From positions 35,162-99,161 of the forward strand of contig JBBAVI010000006.1 of assembly GCA_040397785.1 (NCBI GenBank): a DNA stretch of 64,000 nt, read 5' to 3'. Positions 35,459-43,813 of this stretch are shown here, one piece after another; within the stretch, counting starts at the first letter, position 1; every line of letters starts with the position of its first letter. The notes under the pieces were generated by a model that worked only from the letters and a program-made list of their open reading frames with translations, was not told the origin of the DNA and searched no databases. A program made the position numbers and the translations under genes. Origin of the DNA: M3007 sp040397785. Its GTDB lineage: Bacteria > Bacteroidota > Bacteroidia > Chitinophagales > Saprospiraceae.

Positions 35459-35584
35459 TCAATTGCCTTGGCTGTGCCTTGGCTGTGCCTTGGCTGTGCC
35501 TTGGCTGTGCCTTGGCTGTGCCTTGGCTGTACCTTGGCTGTGCCTTGGCTGTGCAAATTGAGCAAAAATTGAATTGTTTTTCAT
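35459..35584 (-). other. 41-codon leader reading frame across the minisatellite
   Basis: ATG at 35584 opens MKNNSIFAQFAQPRHSQGTA and runs through all eight 11-bp units before a TGA at 35459-35461, 47 bp before the main ATG. It is shifted by +1 relative to the main frame. Whether it is translated is not known; it lies downstream of a good -7 element. Confidence 0.4.
35466..35553. repeat. Minisatellite: eight tandem copies of an 11-bp unit (CCTTGGCTGTG)
   Basis: Eight head-to-tail copies fill 35466-35553 exactly; only the sixth differs, ending in A. The unit is close to one helical turn and is not a multiple of three, so gain or loss of a copy shifts any reading frame that crosses it. No unit contains a stop codon in any minus-strand frame. 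The array starts 54 bp before the T9SS gene's ATG. Confidence 0.97.
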
Positions 35585-35613
35585 AATGAAAAATATGTGT
35601 GGTTTAAGTTTAA

Positions 35614-35621
35614 CAAAGGTA
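35614..35621 (-). promoter_or_regulatory. Candidate -7 element (TACCTTTG) of the beta-helix T9SS gene
   Basis: On the minus strand TACCTTTG matches TAnnTTTG. It would start transcription near 35607, placing the leader frame and the minisatellite inside the 5' untranslated region. Confidence 0.55.
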
Positions 35622-36161
35622 AACAAACTAAATGCCGCCTGAAAGGCAGTATTCATTATCATGCAGAGCGCTTATGTTGTTAATAACTTAGACCGAAGGT
35701 CAAACACAGCAAGACACAGCGCAAAACATAGTAAAAATTGCCATGTCTCAGACAAAATGATACAACGCTGTACAACCAACAAGTCGAACAAAAAAACAGC
35801 ATACACGTAACGTGACGAGTACAAAATAAAGGTTTCGTAATTTAAGAGCTGCTTATAATTAATACAGTGCAGCATCCATTCATAAACGGAGGGGGATTAG
35901 TGTAAGTCGAACTTTTCAAACAGTTGAAAAATTAACAACATAACCTCGTAAAAACAATAATCTGGATTACACTCAGTAAAGGATGGAAATTAAATTCAGT
36001 TTTAAAAACTTTTACAAAGTTAAAGAAAATAGAGGATATAAGTCAATGGCTAATTTGTTAACGCATGAAAATTTAACAATTATGGAAAGATCAAATGTAT
36101 CACTGACAAAATACCTTTGTTGACAAAACAGAATTAATTTTATAATTTATCCACCTTTCCG
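35622..36161. other. A/T-rich intergenic stretch, no gene seen
   Basis: 540 bp between divergent genes. A second TACCTTTG occurs at 36112-36119 on the plus strand. No coding region or structured repeat was recognised. Confidence 0.55.
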
Positions 36162-36169
36162 TATCTTTG
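36162..36169 (+). promoter_or_regulatory. -7 promoter element (TATCTTTG) of the XRE-ImmA/PIN pair
   Basis: An exact TATCTTTG lies 36 bp before the ATG at 36206. A TTG inside it is the first in-frame start-like codon, which is why I reject that longer start. Confidence 0.65.
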
Positions 36170-36205
36170 CCCAGGAAGCCAATTACTTACGGCTCAATTT
36201 TTTAT

Positions 36206-37258
36206 ATGTCCCACTTTCCAGAACGTCTTAAATCTGCTCGACTTATGCATGGTCTTTCACTCGAAGGCCTGGCAGAGAAACTGCAACATCGGGTTAGCCG
36301 TCAGTCTTTGTACAAATATGAGCAAGGCGTTATGAACCCCGATGATGCGCTGCTGCCGTATTTATGTCAATGCCTTCAAGTTCCTCCAGATTATTTTTAT
36401 CGGGAATTCACCGTAAATCTGGGCAATATTTTTTTCCGAAAACTGGAAAAACTTACAGCCACCGAACAAAAGGTTGCTATTGAAAAAACCCGCGATTTTT
36501 TGGAACGCTACCTGGAATTGGAAAGCCTTCTAGGAGTATATGTGGAACTTCATAATCCCTTAATGGGAAAAAAGCCAAAGGATCTGATCGATGTGGAGGG
36601 GCTGGCATTGGAACTACGCAACGCTTTTAACTTAGGCCATGATCCTTTCGGGAATGTCATTGAGTTGCTGGAAGGACTGGGAATCCGGGTGCTTGAAATT
36701 GAATTACACGAAGACTTTAGTGGCATGTCAACTTGGGTGGAGGGCAAAATCCCGGTCATTGTGGTAAACAAAGTGCTGGATCAAAAACTGTATCGAAAAC
36801 GCTTTACCGTACTACACGAACTCGGTCATTTGCTCTTAGACATTCAGGAGTTTCCTGAAAAAGAACAAGAACGCTTTTGCGATGCCTTTGCAGGGGCTTT
36901 ATTGCTTCCGAGCGCATCTTTGAAAGAAAAAATAGGAGACAGCCGCAGAAATCTGCTTGATCGCGAATTATTGATGCTTAAGCAAGAATTTGGTATTTCA
37001 GTGCGCGCGGTCCTGTACCGGGCAAAACAAGCGGGCATTATTTCCGAACATGAGTTTAAGGAGCACATGATTGCCCTATCCAAAAGATACGGTAAAAAAG
37101 AAGAACCAGGGGAATATATCGGAATCGAGCAAGCCAATCGTTTTAGGCATTTGCTTTATCGTGCATTGGCAGAAGCGGTGGTTTCGGAGTCAAAGGCCGC
37201 TGCACTTGCGGGTATGCGTTTAGCAGCATTTAGGGACGAAATCAACGTAAAAAAGTGA
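36206..37258 (+). CDS. XRE-family HTH fused to ImmA/IrrE metallopeptidase domain
   Basis: A 350-residue protein. Residues about 5-60 are an XRE-type HTH (ERLKSARLMHGLSLEGLAEKL...RQSLYKYEQG). An ImmA/IrrE (COG2856) domain at about 140-260 carries the zinc site HELGH (204-208) and the downstream FCDAFAGALLLP helix with the third ligand region. In the family, such proteins cleave or bind a repressor, or act as antitoxins. Here the stop codon overlaps the start of a PIN-domain gene (GTGA at 37255-37258), so the two are translationally coupled. The C-terminal ~70 residues are helical and may contact the partner. Confidence 0.9.
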   Translation: MSHFPERLKSARLMHGLSLEGLAEKLQHRVSRQSLYKYEQGVMNPDDALLPYLCQCLQVPPDYFYREFTVNLGNIFFRKLEKLTATEQKVAIEKTRDFLERYLELESLLGVYVELHNPLMGKKPKDLIDVEGLALELRNAFNLGHDPFGNVIELLEGLGIRVLEIELHEDFSGMSTWVEGKIPVIVVNKVLDQKLYRKRFTVLHELGHLLLDIQEFPEKEQERFCDAFAGALLLPSASLKEKIGDSRRNLLDRELLMLKQEFGISVRAVLYRAKQAGIISEHEFKEHMIALSKRYGKKEEPGEYIGIEQANRFRHLLYRALAEAVVSESKAAALAGMRLAAFRDEINVKK

Positions 37259-37776
37259 AAGTAGCAGTTACCGACGCAAGTATATTCATCGACCTAATAC
37301 AGATCGGCTGTATTAAACTCCTGTCAAGGCTTAACTGCGAAATTGTCACAACTTATGCAGTAATTGCAGAATTGTATGATTGGCAACAGCTTATATTAGA
37401 AGAAATGATCCAAGCGCAAGTGCTCATCGTGTACCCAACGCCAGAAAACGACTTGAAAACGTGGCGTGACAAACTCGCAATGGCAAAAAGACTTTCCATT
37501 CCGGATATTACCATGCTTTGGCTTGCATCGCGCCTGGAGGCTATGGTGCTTACCAGCGACAAACTCATGCGTTTGGCTTCAACAAGGTTAAACCTCGAAA
37601 CACATGGCATCCTATGGCTGTTTGACCAATTTTTAGAAAAAGAACTGATAACACATTTGGAGGCCTGCACAGGGCTGGAAACGCTTCTAGAAACCAATGA
37701 AAGGTTACCTCGAGAAGAATGCACATTACGATTAGGCGCTTGGCGCACCTTGATAGCCACTACAAAAAATAAGTAA
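37255..37776 (+). CDS. PIN-like domain protein, putative ribonuclease toxin partner
   Basis: A 173-residue protein starting at GTG 37255, overlapping the preceding stop by 4 bp. The PIN acid pattern is visible: Asp7 in VTDASIFIDL, Glu in AVIAELYD (about 40), Asp in IPDITMLWLA (about 85) and Asp in VLTSDKLMR (about 101). It resembles DUF3368/DUF4411-type PIN proteins. PIN nucleases are common toxin components, and an XRE-COG2856 protein upstream is a known type of partner, so a two-gene toxin-antitoxin-like module is inferred. The 3' end overlaps the convergent porin-like gene by 17 bp. Confidence 0.82.
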   Translation: MKVAVTDASIFIDLIQIGCIKLLSRLNCEIVTTYAVIAELYDWQQLILEEMIQAQVLIVYPTPENDLKTWRDKLAMAKRLSIPDITMLWLASRLEAMVLTSDKLMRLASTRLNLETHGILWLFDQFLEKELITHLEACTGLETLLETNERLPREECTLRLGAWRTLIATTKNK

Positions 37777-38422
37777 GCGTCAACCGCAAACCACTCGTCC
37801 GAATCCGGTGCCCGCCTTCCACAAAATCAAGGTTTTTATACAAATTACGCAAGCCATAATAATACCGCGCGTTGATTCGAAAACGATTATCCCCACCGGA
37901 AACGCCAATCGCCGGACCATAATCAACGCCCGAAAAAGCATCATTCAAATCTACGGCACGGGTAGCAAAATTTACATTTTCATAATTACCCACAAACAAA
38001 TCGCGGCTGTTGCGATCCAATACATGAAAATGGGTGCCGCAAAAACCGCCCAACTGAAAACGCACGGGCACGGTCTTCATCGGCTTATATCCAACAAATA
38101 CCCCCGTTTCAAAAGTGTTGTAATAATAGGAATAAGTGCGGATATCAGGTTGCTGCTCTGCCTGAAAATACGCTGCCCGAGCAGAGGCCCCTTTCTGCGT
38201 AAATATAATTTCCTGATTAAACTCAAATTTGTCGCCCATATCAATCAAAAAAGAACAACCTACCACGCCGCCCAAGCGACCAGATGCGGTTTCAAAGAAA
38301 TCGGAACGCAAAAAGGAATAGTTGGTTCCCGCAGTAAACCCCAACTTGTACCCTTGGGCACCACCTGAAACAACCACAAATCCAACAAAAAACAGCAGGA
38401 AAGCAAAGGATCTTACGTTCAT
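37760..38422 (-). CDS. Outer-membrane beta-barrel protein (PorT-like)
   Basis: A 220-residue protein with a signal peptide (MNVRSFAFLLFFVGFVVVSGGAQ). The mature part is an eight-stranded-type barrel of the OMP_b-brl_2/PorT-like family: YKLGFTAGTNYSFLRSDFF, a beta pattern with EFNQEIIFTQKG and FRINARYYYGLRNLY, and a terminal strand ending in aromatic/leucine (LRLTLTYFL). Small barrels of this type are common in Bacteroidota and mostly uncharacterised. It stands alone, 283 bp before the his operon's end; that gap shows no gene. Confidence 0.83.
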   Translation of the reverse strand: MNVRSFAFLLFFVGFVVVSGGAQGYKLGFTAGTNYSFLRSDFFETASGRLGGVVGCSFLIDMGDKFEFNQEIIFTQKGASARAAYFQAEQQPDIRTYSYYYNTFETGVFVGYKPMKTVPVRFQLGGFCGTHFHVLDRNSRDLFVGNYENVNFATRAVDLNDAFSGVDYGPAIGVSGGDNRFRINARYYYGLRNLYKNLDFVEGGHRIRTSGLRLTLTYFL

Positions 38423-38705
38423 GGGAAAACGAATAATGATTTTAAATTATGTACTGGATTAAAAAATATGGTAAAACAAACTGCCAAATTATGATCACTA
38501 ACTTAACGCTTGCTCCAAATGAAGTTGCAATGCTTGACCAACTAAAACTACGCCAACAAATTTGTATTTTTTCAGTTTTTATGACCTAATACCATACTTC
38601 AAATCATAAAAAACTAATGATCAAGCAATTACAAAAAATAAAAATACCAGTCAACCCTTCCAATTCTTGTCTTTTGCTGTTCCGCGACACAATTCTATCC
38701 CTTAT

Positions 38706-39320
38706 TTACCCGCGCCCTGCCAAGCGCTGATGCCGCGCCTGCAATACGGCCTCCACATCGCTGAGCGCCACGCCTTTGGCCGCCAACAACACCAAAAAAT
38801 GAAACATTAAATCGGCCGATTCTTCCACAAATTTGTTCTGCTGGTTACCTAAAGCCTCGATCACCGTCTCTACAGCCTCTTCTCCTACTTTTTGGGCCAT
38901 TTTAGCAATGCCCGCCGCACGTAACCGCGCCGTGTAAGAGGTCGCCGGGTCGGCCTGCGAACGTTCGGCAATGATCCCTTCCAGTGTTTTCAAAAAAGGC
39001 TGCCCGCTGTTGTGTTCCTCCCAACAGGTATCCGCGCCCGTATGGCACACCGGACCGGCCGGAATGGCCTTCACCAGCAATGCATCGCCATCGCAATCCA
39101 CCAAAATGTCTACCAATTGAAGGGTGTTGCCCGATGTTTCGCCTTTTTGCCACAAACGCTGTTTCGAGCGACTGTAAAATGTAACCAATTGCGAAGTGCG
39201 CGTGGCTTCCAATGCCTCGGCATTCATATATCCCAACATCAGGACTGCACCGCTTTGGGCATCCTGCACCACCGCCGGCACCAACCCATCGGGCATTTTA
39301 TCGAAATCAATTGCTTCCAT
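38706..39320 (-). CDS. hisIE: Bifunctional phosphoribosyl-AMP cyclohydrolase / phosphoribosyl-ATP pyrophosphatase
   Basis: A 204-residue fusion catalysing steps 2 and 3 of histidine synthesis. HisI part (about 1-110): YSRSKQRLWQKGETSGN, DCDGDALLVK, and the zinc ligands in GPVCHTGADTCW. HisE part (about 115-200): GEEAVETVIEALGN and ESADLMFHFLVLL, the MazG-like helices with metal-binding acids. It is the last gene of the operon and begins directly after the hisF stop codon with no spacer, so it is probably translationally coupled. Confidence 0.97.
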   Translation of the reverse strand: MEAIDFDKMPDGLVPAVVQDAQSGAVLMLGYMNAEALEATRTSQLVTFYSRSKQRLWQKGETSGNTLQLVDILVDCDGDALLVKAIPAGPVCHTGADTCWEEHNSGQPFLKTLEGIIAERSQADPATSYTARLRAAGIAKMAQKVGEEAVETVIEALGNQQNKFVEESADLMFHFLVLLAAKGVALSDVEAVLQARHQRLAGRG

Positions 39321-40085
39321 CTATTGGTCTTGTCGCACAGGAATCCCCTGCTCCTTTAAATATTGTTTGAGTTCCGGGATTTTAATCTCCCCAAAATGAA
39401 AAACACTGGCCGCCAAGGCCGCATCGGCCCCGCCCTGGACAAATACATCGGCAAAATGTTCCAAGGCTCCCGCCCCACCAGATGCGATCAAAGGAATCGT
39501 TACGGCCTCCGAAACCGCCCGCGTGCGCTCTAGCGCAAACCCGTCTTTTGTGCCGTCCTGCGCCATCGAAGTTAATAAAATTTCACCCGCCCCGCGGTCG
39601 GCTACTTCAACTGCCCAATCAATTACTTTTCGTTCGGTGGCGATCCGGCCGCCGTTTAAATAGGCATACCATTGTCCATCTGCCCCAACATTTGCATCAA
39701 TCGCAACTACAATACATTGATTCCCAAATTCTTGCGCAAGTTCATCAATCAACTCCGGACGTTTTAACGCCGCCGAGTTAATGCTTACTTTATCCGCACC
39801 TGCCCGCAGCAATGCCTCTACCGCTGCAATCGAATCAATGCCACCGCCCACGGTAAATGGAATATCCAATACCTTGGCCGTACGCAAAATCAAATCGGCG
39901 AAAGTATTGCGCGCCTCCACCGTGGCCGTTATGTCCAGCAACACCAATTCATCTGCGCCCTGCCTGGCATACAATTCCGCCAATACCACCGGATCGCCCG
40001 CAAACCGAAGTTGCTCAAATTGAATGCCCTTGACCGTTTGGCCATTTTTTATGTCCAAACAAGGAATGATTCGTTTTGCCAACAT
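39321..40085 (-). CDS. hisF: Imidazole glycerol phosphate synthase, cyclase subunit
   Basis: A 254-residue TIM-barrel enzyme that closes the imidazole ring using ammonia from HisH. I start it at ATG 40085 (MLAKRIIPCLDIKNGQTVKG), which matches the canonical N-terminus with catalytic Asp in CLDI; an in-frame extension of 11 residues upstream is not conserved. Catalytic Asp in VVAIDANVG and phosphate-binding GGGI and SGGAG loops are present. It pairs with hisH, two genes upstream, and is followed immediately by hisIE. Confidence 0.97.
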   Translation of the reverse strand: MLAKRIIPCLDIKNGQTVKGIQFEQLRFAGDPVVLAELYARQGADELVLLDITATVEARNTFADLILRTAKVLDIPFTVGGGIDSIAAVEALLRAGADKVSINSAALKRPELIDELAQEFGNQCIVVAIDANVGADGQWYAYLNGGRIATERKVIDWAVEVADRGAGEILLTSMAQDGTKDGFALERTRAVSEAVTIPLIASGGAGALEHFADVFVQGGADAALAASVFHFGEIKIPELKQYLKEQGIPVRQDQ

Positions 40086-40149
40086 ATACCAAGATTTAGG
40101 ATAAGGATTAAGATACAACCATTTTCATAATCACAGTGCGTTGGCTATA

Positions 40150-40872
40150 TCAGACTTTGGTGCTGATTCGGAAATACTGCAACGGAATTTGTCCCTCAAA
40201 AAAGGCTTTTCCCACAATGGCGCCATCACAACCCAAGGTCGTCAACTCCTCCAAATCAGCTACATCGCGAATACCACCACTCGCAACCAATTCAATATCA
40301 GGGAAATGCAGGATAATATCTTTGTATAATTGAATAGCCGGACCAGAAAGTTCGCCATCGCGCTCAATGTCTGTTACAGAGATTTGACGAATACCCAGGG
40401 CATGCATCTGACGGATAAAATCAAACAAAGCCACCTCCGTTTGCTCTTTCCAGCCATGTACCGCTACTTTTCGATCGCGCACGTCCGCACCCACCAAGAA
40501 TTTGTCCGGACCAAATTTCTCCACCCAGGCCCCAAATTCATCCTGTGCCAATACTGCTACACTGCCTACGGAAAACAAAGCCGCGCCAGCATCCCAAACT
40601 TGCTTTAAGGCAGGAATGGAACGCAACCCACCGCCATAATCGATTTCAAGCCGGGTCCGGGCGGCAACTTTTTCCAATATTTTCAAATTAGAGGGCACGC
40701 CCGAGCGTGCGCCGTCCAAATCGACCATGTGCAAACGCCGAATGCCCGATTCTTCCAGCTGCTGCGCCAATTCGAACGGATCGGCCGGATAAACTGTTTT
40801 TTGATCAAAATCACCTTGCCGCAAACGCACCAACTGGCCGTCAAGCAAATCAAAAGAAGGAATAATATTCAT
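40150..40872 (-). CDS. hisA: ProFAR isomerase
   Basis: A 240-residue (beta/alpha)8 barrel that isomerises ProFAR to PRFAR, step 4. The N-terminus IIPSFDLLDGQLVRLRQGDF carries the catalytic Asp8-type residue; the second catalytic Asp is in ISVTDIERDG and the phosphate loops are YGGGLRS and ASGGI. It is homologous in fold to hisF downstream (64-bp gap). Length and motifs are typical. Confidence 0.96.
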   Translation of the reverse strand: MNIIPSFDLLDGQLVRLRQGDFDQKTVYPADPFELAQQLEESGIRRLHMVDLDGARSGVPSNLKILEKVAARTRLEIDYGGGLRSIPALKQVWDAGAALFSVGSVAVLAQDEFGAWVEKFGPDKFLVGADVRDRKVAVHGWKEQTEVALFDFIRQMHALGIRQISVTDIERDGELSGPAIQLYKDIILHFPDIELVASGGIRDVADLEELTTLGCDGAIVGKAFFEGQIPLQYFRISTKV

Positions 40873-40939
40873 TTCGTTGTTGGTATTTCGTTAAAATTGG
40901 TGTTACGCGCAGTATAAACGACAAAATCAGTCGATTCTG

Positions 40940-41530
40940 TTACACCTTCAAAAAATTCTGCAAAATCTGTTGCCCTGCTTGCCCCGACTTCTCCGGATGA
41001 AACTGCACCGCAAAAAAATTATCCCATGCAAGGGCAGCACTAAAAGGCAATAAATAATCGGTCGAACCCACCGTATTTACCCCGATCGTAGCATAATAAC
41101 TGTGCACAAAATAAAAATAAGCATCCGATGCGACCCCCTCAAATAACGGCCCCGACCTGTTTGTTAAGGTATTCCAACCCATGTGCGGCACCTTTTGGCC
41201 TCCACAAGGCACAAACTTACGCACCGAATTCGGTACAATCCCCATACAATCGGTGTCGCCTTCTTCCGAATGTGTGCAAAATAACTGCAATCCCAAACAA
41301 ATACCCAAAACAGGCTGCTTTAATCCACGAATTACGTCATCCAATCCGGCTGCTTTTAAATAGGCCATAGCAGGTTTGGCTGCACCAACCCCTGGAAAAA
41401 TCACCCGATCGGCCCCGCGAATCGTGGCCGGATCATCCGACCATACCGCCCGAACCCCTAAACGATCCAGGGCATATTGCACAGACTGAACATTGCCCGC
41501 GTTGTATTTTATAATCACAACTTCCTTCAT
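40940..41530 (-). CDS. hisH: Imidazole glycerol phosphate synthase, glutaminase subunit
   Basis: A 196-residue class I glutamine amidotransferase that supplies ammonia to HisF. The nucleophile Cys sits in GICLGLQLFCTHSEEG, the His-Glu pair in QFHPEKSG, and the N-terminus IIKYNAGNVQSVQYALDRLG is canonical. It begins 3 bp after hisB ends, consistent with one transcript. Confidence 0.97.
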   Translation of the reverse strand: MKEVVIIKYNAGNVQSVQYALDRLGVRAVWSDDPATIRGADRVIFPGVGAAKPAMAYLKAAGLDDVIRGLKQPVLGICLGLQLFCTHSEEGDTDCMGIVPNSVRKFVPCGGQKVPHMGWNTLTNRSGPLFEGVASDAYFYFVHSYYATIGVNTVGSTDYLLPFSAALAWDNFFAVQFHPEKSGQAGQQILQNFLKV

Positions 41531-41533
41531 TTT

Positions 41534-42709
41534 TTATAAAACGCCTTTGGTACTGGGTAAAACCCAACGAGCAGCATCGCGCCGCAAGGCCATTTTTAGC
41601 GCCCGGGCAAAGGCCTTGAAAATCGCCTCTATTTTATGGTGCTCGTTTTGCCCCTCCACTTTTATGTTCAAATTGCAACGCGCCGCATCTGAAAAGGATT
41701 TAAAAAAGTGGAAAAACAACTCAGTGGGCATGTCTCCAATTTTTTCCCGCTGAAAATCTGCTTCCCAAACCAGCCAGGGCCGACCGCCAAAATCAACAGC
41801 CACTTGCGCTAAAGCATCATCCATGGGCAGCAACATGTCAAATCCATAGCGCTCCATCCCACGCTTGTCGGTCAGGGCTTTAGCAAAGGCTTCCCCCAGC
41901 GAAATGGCGGTATCTTCCACCGTATGGTGTTCGTCTATGTGCAAATCCCCTTTTGCGTTTATATTTAAATCCATACCGCCATGCCGCGCCACTTGTTCCA
42001 ACATGTGGTCAAAAAAGCCAATTCCGGTCGATATTACACTGTTTCCATCCCCGTCAAGGTTCAAATCTACCACAATATCCGTTTCTTTGGTAAAACGCCG
42101 GTGCTGCACTTTACGCGGCGGCAATTTCAAGTAAGCGTATATATCCCGCCAATCCTGTGCAATCAAATCAATGGTATCAGTATACGGTGTTGGGTCATAT
42201 TGGGTGCGCGACTCTTCCGGCATGGCTGATTCTTGTGCTGCCACAGACTGTATACCCTGAATATTGTTCAAAAAAATAGCCCGAGCGCCCAAATTTTTGG
42301 CCAATTGTACATCGGTCAGCCGATCGCCAATTACATACGAGTTGGCCAAATCGTAATCCCCATTTAAATAAGCACCCAGCATACCGGTTCCAGGTTTCCG
42401 GGTAGGCAACTGTTCATGCGGGTAAGAGCGATCAATATGCACGGCTTCAAAAACAACACCCTCATTTTCAAATATTTGCATCATTTTTTCATGCGCAGGC
42501 CAAAAGGTAGATTCCTGAAATGTTACCGTGCCTAGGCCATCCTGGTTGGTAACCATGACCAATCGATAATCCAGTTCGCGGGCGATGCGCGCCAATTGGG
42601 TGATTACGTAAGGTAAAAATTCCAGTTTTTCGAGACTGTCAACTTGCTGGTCGGGTTGTGGCTCCGCAATCAGGGTGCCATCCCGGTCAATAAAGAGAAT
42701 CCGTTGCAT
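41534..42709 (-). CDS. hisB: Bifunctional histidinol-phosphatase / imidazoleglycerol-phosphate dehydratase
   Basis: A 391-residue fusion. The N-terminal HAD-family phosphatase (about 1-165) shows DRDGTLIAEP with nucleophile Asp, MVTNQDGLG, zinc-loop cysteine-poor variant around HIDRSYPHE, and IGDRLTDVQLAKN. The C-terminal dehydratase (about 200-391) has GIGFFDHMLEQVARHGGMD, DEHHTVEDTAISLGEA and a second EHHKIEA manganese site. It covers steps 6 and 8. The E. coli phosphatase has a Cys-rich zinc loop; I do not see that cysteine set here. Confidence 0.96.
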   Translation of the reverse strand: MQRILFIDRDGTLIAEPQPDQQVDSLEKLEFLPYVITQLARIARELDYRLVMVTNQDGLGTVTFQESTFWPAHEKMMQIFENEGVVFEAVHIDRSYPHEQLPTRKPGTGMLGAYLNGDYDLANSYVIGDRLTDVQLAKNLGARAIFLNNIQGIQSVAAQESAMPEESRTQYDPTPYTDTIDLIAQDWRDIYAYLKLPPRKVQHRRFTKETDIVVDLNLDGDGNSVISTGIGFFDHMLEQVARHGGMDLNINAKGDLHIDEHHTVEDTAISLGEAFAKALTDKRGMERYGFDMLLPMDDALAQVAVDFGGRPWLVWEADFQREKIGDMPTELFFHFFKSFSDAARCNLNIKVEGQNEHHKIEAIFKAFARALKMALRRDAARWVLPSTKGVL

Positions 42710-42711
42710 AT

Positions 42712-43809
42712 TTAAGCGGTTGGTTCGTATGATTTGAGAGCAGTTAGTAGTTTTTCATGGGCTGCAGCATCTCCAATCGTGATGCGCAGACAGTTTTCAC
42801 ACAAAGGCTCTTTGCTCCGATTGCGCACCACAATACCCTGCGCACACAAATACGCATAAATGGCGTCTGCATTGCGCACCTGCACCAATAAAAAATTGGC
42901 CGCGCTCGGGTACACACGCGTCACGCACGGGAGCGCCTGTAAAGCACTTGCCAGGTCTAAACGCGCAACAATCAATCGTTTTACCTGCTCTAGTACCGCA
43001 CTTGACTGCCCCAAAGCAGCCTGCACCAATCCTAAGGTGGCACTGTTCACATTATACGGATATTTGATTTTATCCAAAATCTGTACCACCATGGTGTTGG
43101 AAAAAGCCATACCCAAGCGCAATCCCGCTAGCCCCCAGGCCTTTGAAAAGGTTTGTAACACCACTAAATTCGGGTATTTTTCTATTAAATCACAATAAGA
43201 GGCTTCCCCTGAAAAATCCAGGTATGCCTCATCAACTACCACAATTCCCCTGAATCCCGCCAGCAAAGCGCAGACCTTTTCTTTCGGAAAACAGTTTCCA
43301 CTCGGATTATTCGGACTGCATAAAAAAAGCAATTTGTGCCGTGCATCGGTTCGTTCCAAAATGGCCTCCACATCGGGCGTAAAATCGGGTAACAATGGGA
43401 TTTTTAATACGCCCGCCCCCTGTATCGCTGCCTGGACGCTATACATACCATACGTGGGCGGCAAAACGACGATATAATCCTTATCGGGAATGCAAAAAGC
43501 GCGTATCAACAAATCAATGGCCTCGTCCGAACCATTCCCCAAAAATACCTGATTGGCTTGTACGCCGCGCTGTATGGCCAGCAATTGCTTCAACACAAGC
43601 TGATGCGGATCGGGATACCGATGGTAATTACCAGAAATAGGCCCACCCAAACTGTTTTCATTGGCATCCAAAAACAGGTGGTCCGCAATTTGATCTCCGC
43701 CTAATTGAAATTCATCCCGGGCTGAGGCGTACGGCTTTAAATCCAAAATATTGGGCCGAACCAATGGTGCAATCCTGTTTTTGATAAAATCTATACCCTT
43801 TTCATTCAT
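42712..43809 (-). CDS. hisC: Histidinol-phosphate aminotransferase
   Basis: A 365-residue PLP-dependent aminotransferase, step 7. I start at ATG 43809 (MNEKGIDFI), 4 bp after the hisD stop; an upstream in-frame ATG lies inside hisD. The PLP lysine is in TFSKAWGLAGLRLG; SPNNPSGN and VVDEAYLDF hold the cofactor-binding Asn and Asp. The N-terminus (IRPLV-like VRPNILDLKPY) is the usual HisC substrate-specific lid. Confidence 0.96.
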   Translation of the reverse strand: MNEKGIDFIKNRIAPLVRPNILDLKPYASARDEFQLGGDQIADHLFLDANENSLGGPISGNYHRYPDPHQLVLKQLLAIQRGVQANQVFLGNGSDEAIDLLIRAFCIPDKDYIVVLPPTYGMYSVQAAIQGAGVLKIPLLPDFTPDVEAILERTDARHKLLFLCSPNNPSGNCFPKEKVCALLAGFRGIVVVDEAYLDFSGEASYCDLIEKYPNLVVLQTFSKAWGLAGLRLGMAFSNTMVVQILDKIKYPYNVNSATLGLVQAALGQSSAVLEQVKRLIVARLDLASALQALPCVTRVYPSAANFLLVQVRNADAIYAYLCAQGIVVRNRSKEPLCENCLRITIGDAAAHEKLLTALKSYEPTA

Positions 43810-43813
43810 TTTT

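Noticed and set aside
35466..35553. Possible CRISPR array
   Set aside because: The 11-bp units are directly adjacent with no spacers; it is a minisatellite.
35413..35565. N-terminal extension of the beta-helix T9SS protein through the minisatellite
   Set aside because: It would place HSQGTAK repeats before the signal peptide; the internal ATG at 35412 gives a normal exported protein.
35672..35875. 67-codon frame on the minus strand in the 35.6-36.2 kb gap
   Set aside because: No signal, domain or start context; composition is that of A/T-rich intergenic DNA.
36167..36205. Longer start (TTG) for the XRE-ImmA protein
   Set aside because: The TTG is part of the TATCTTTG promoter element, so it would not be on the transcript.
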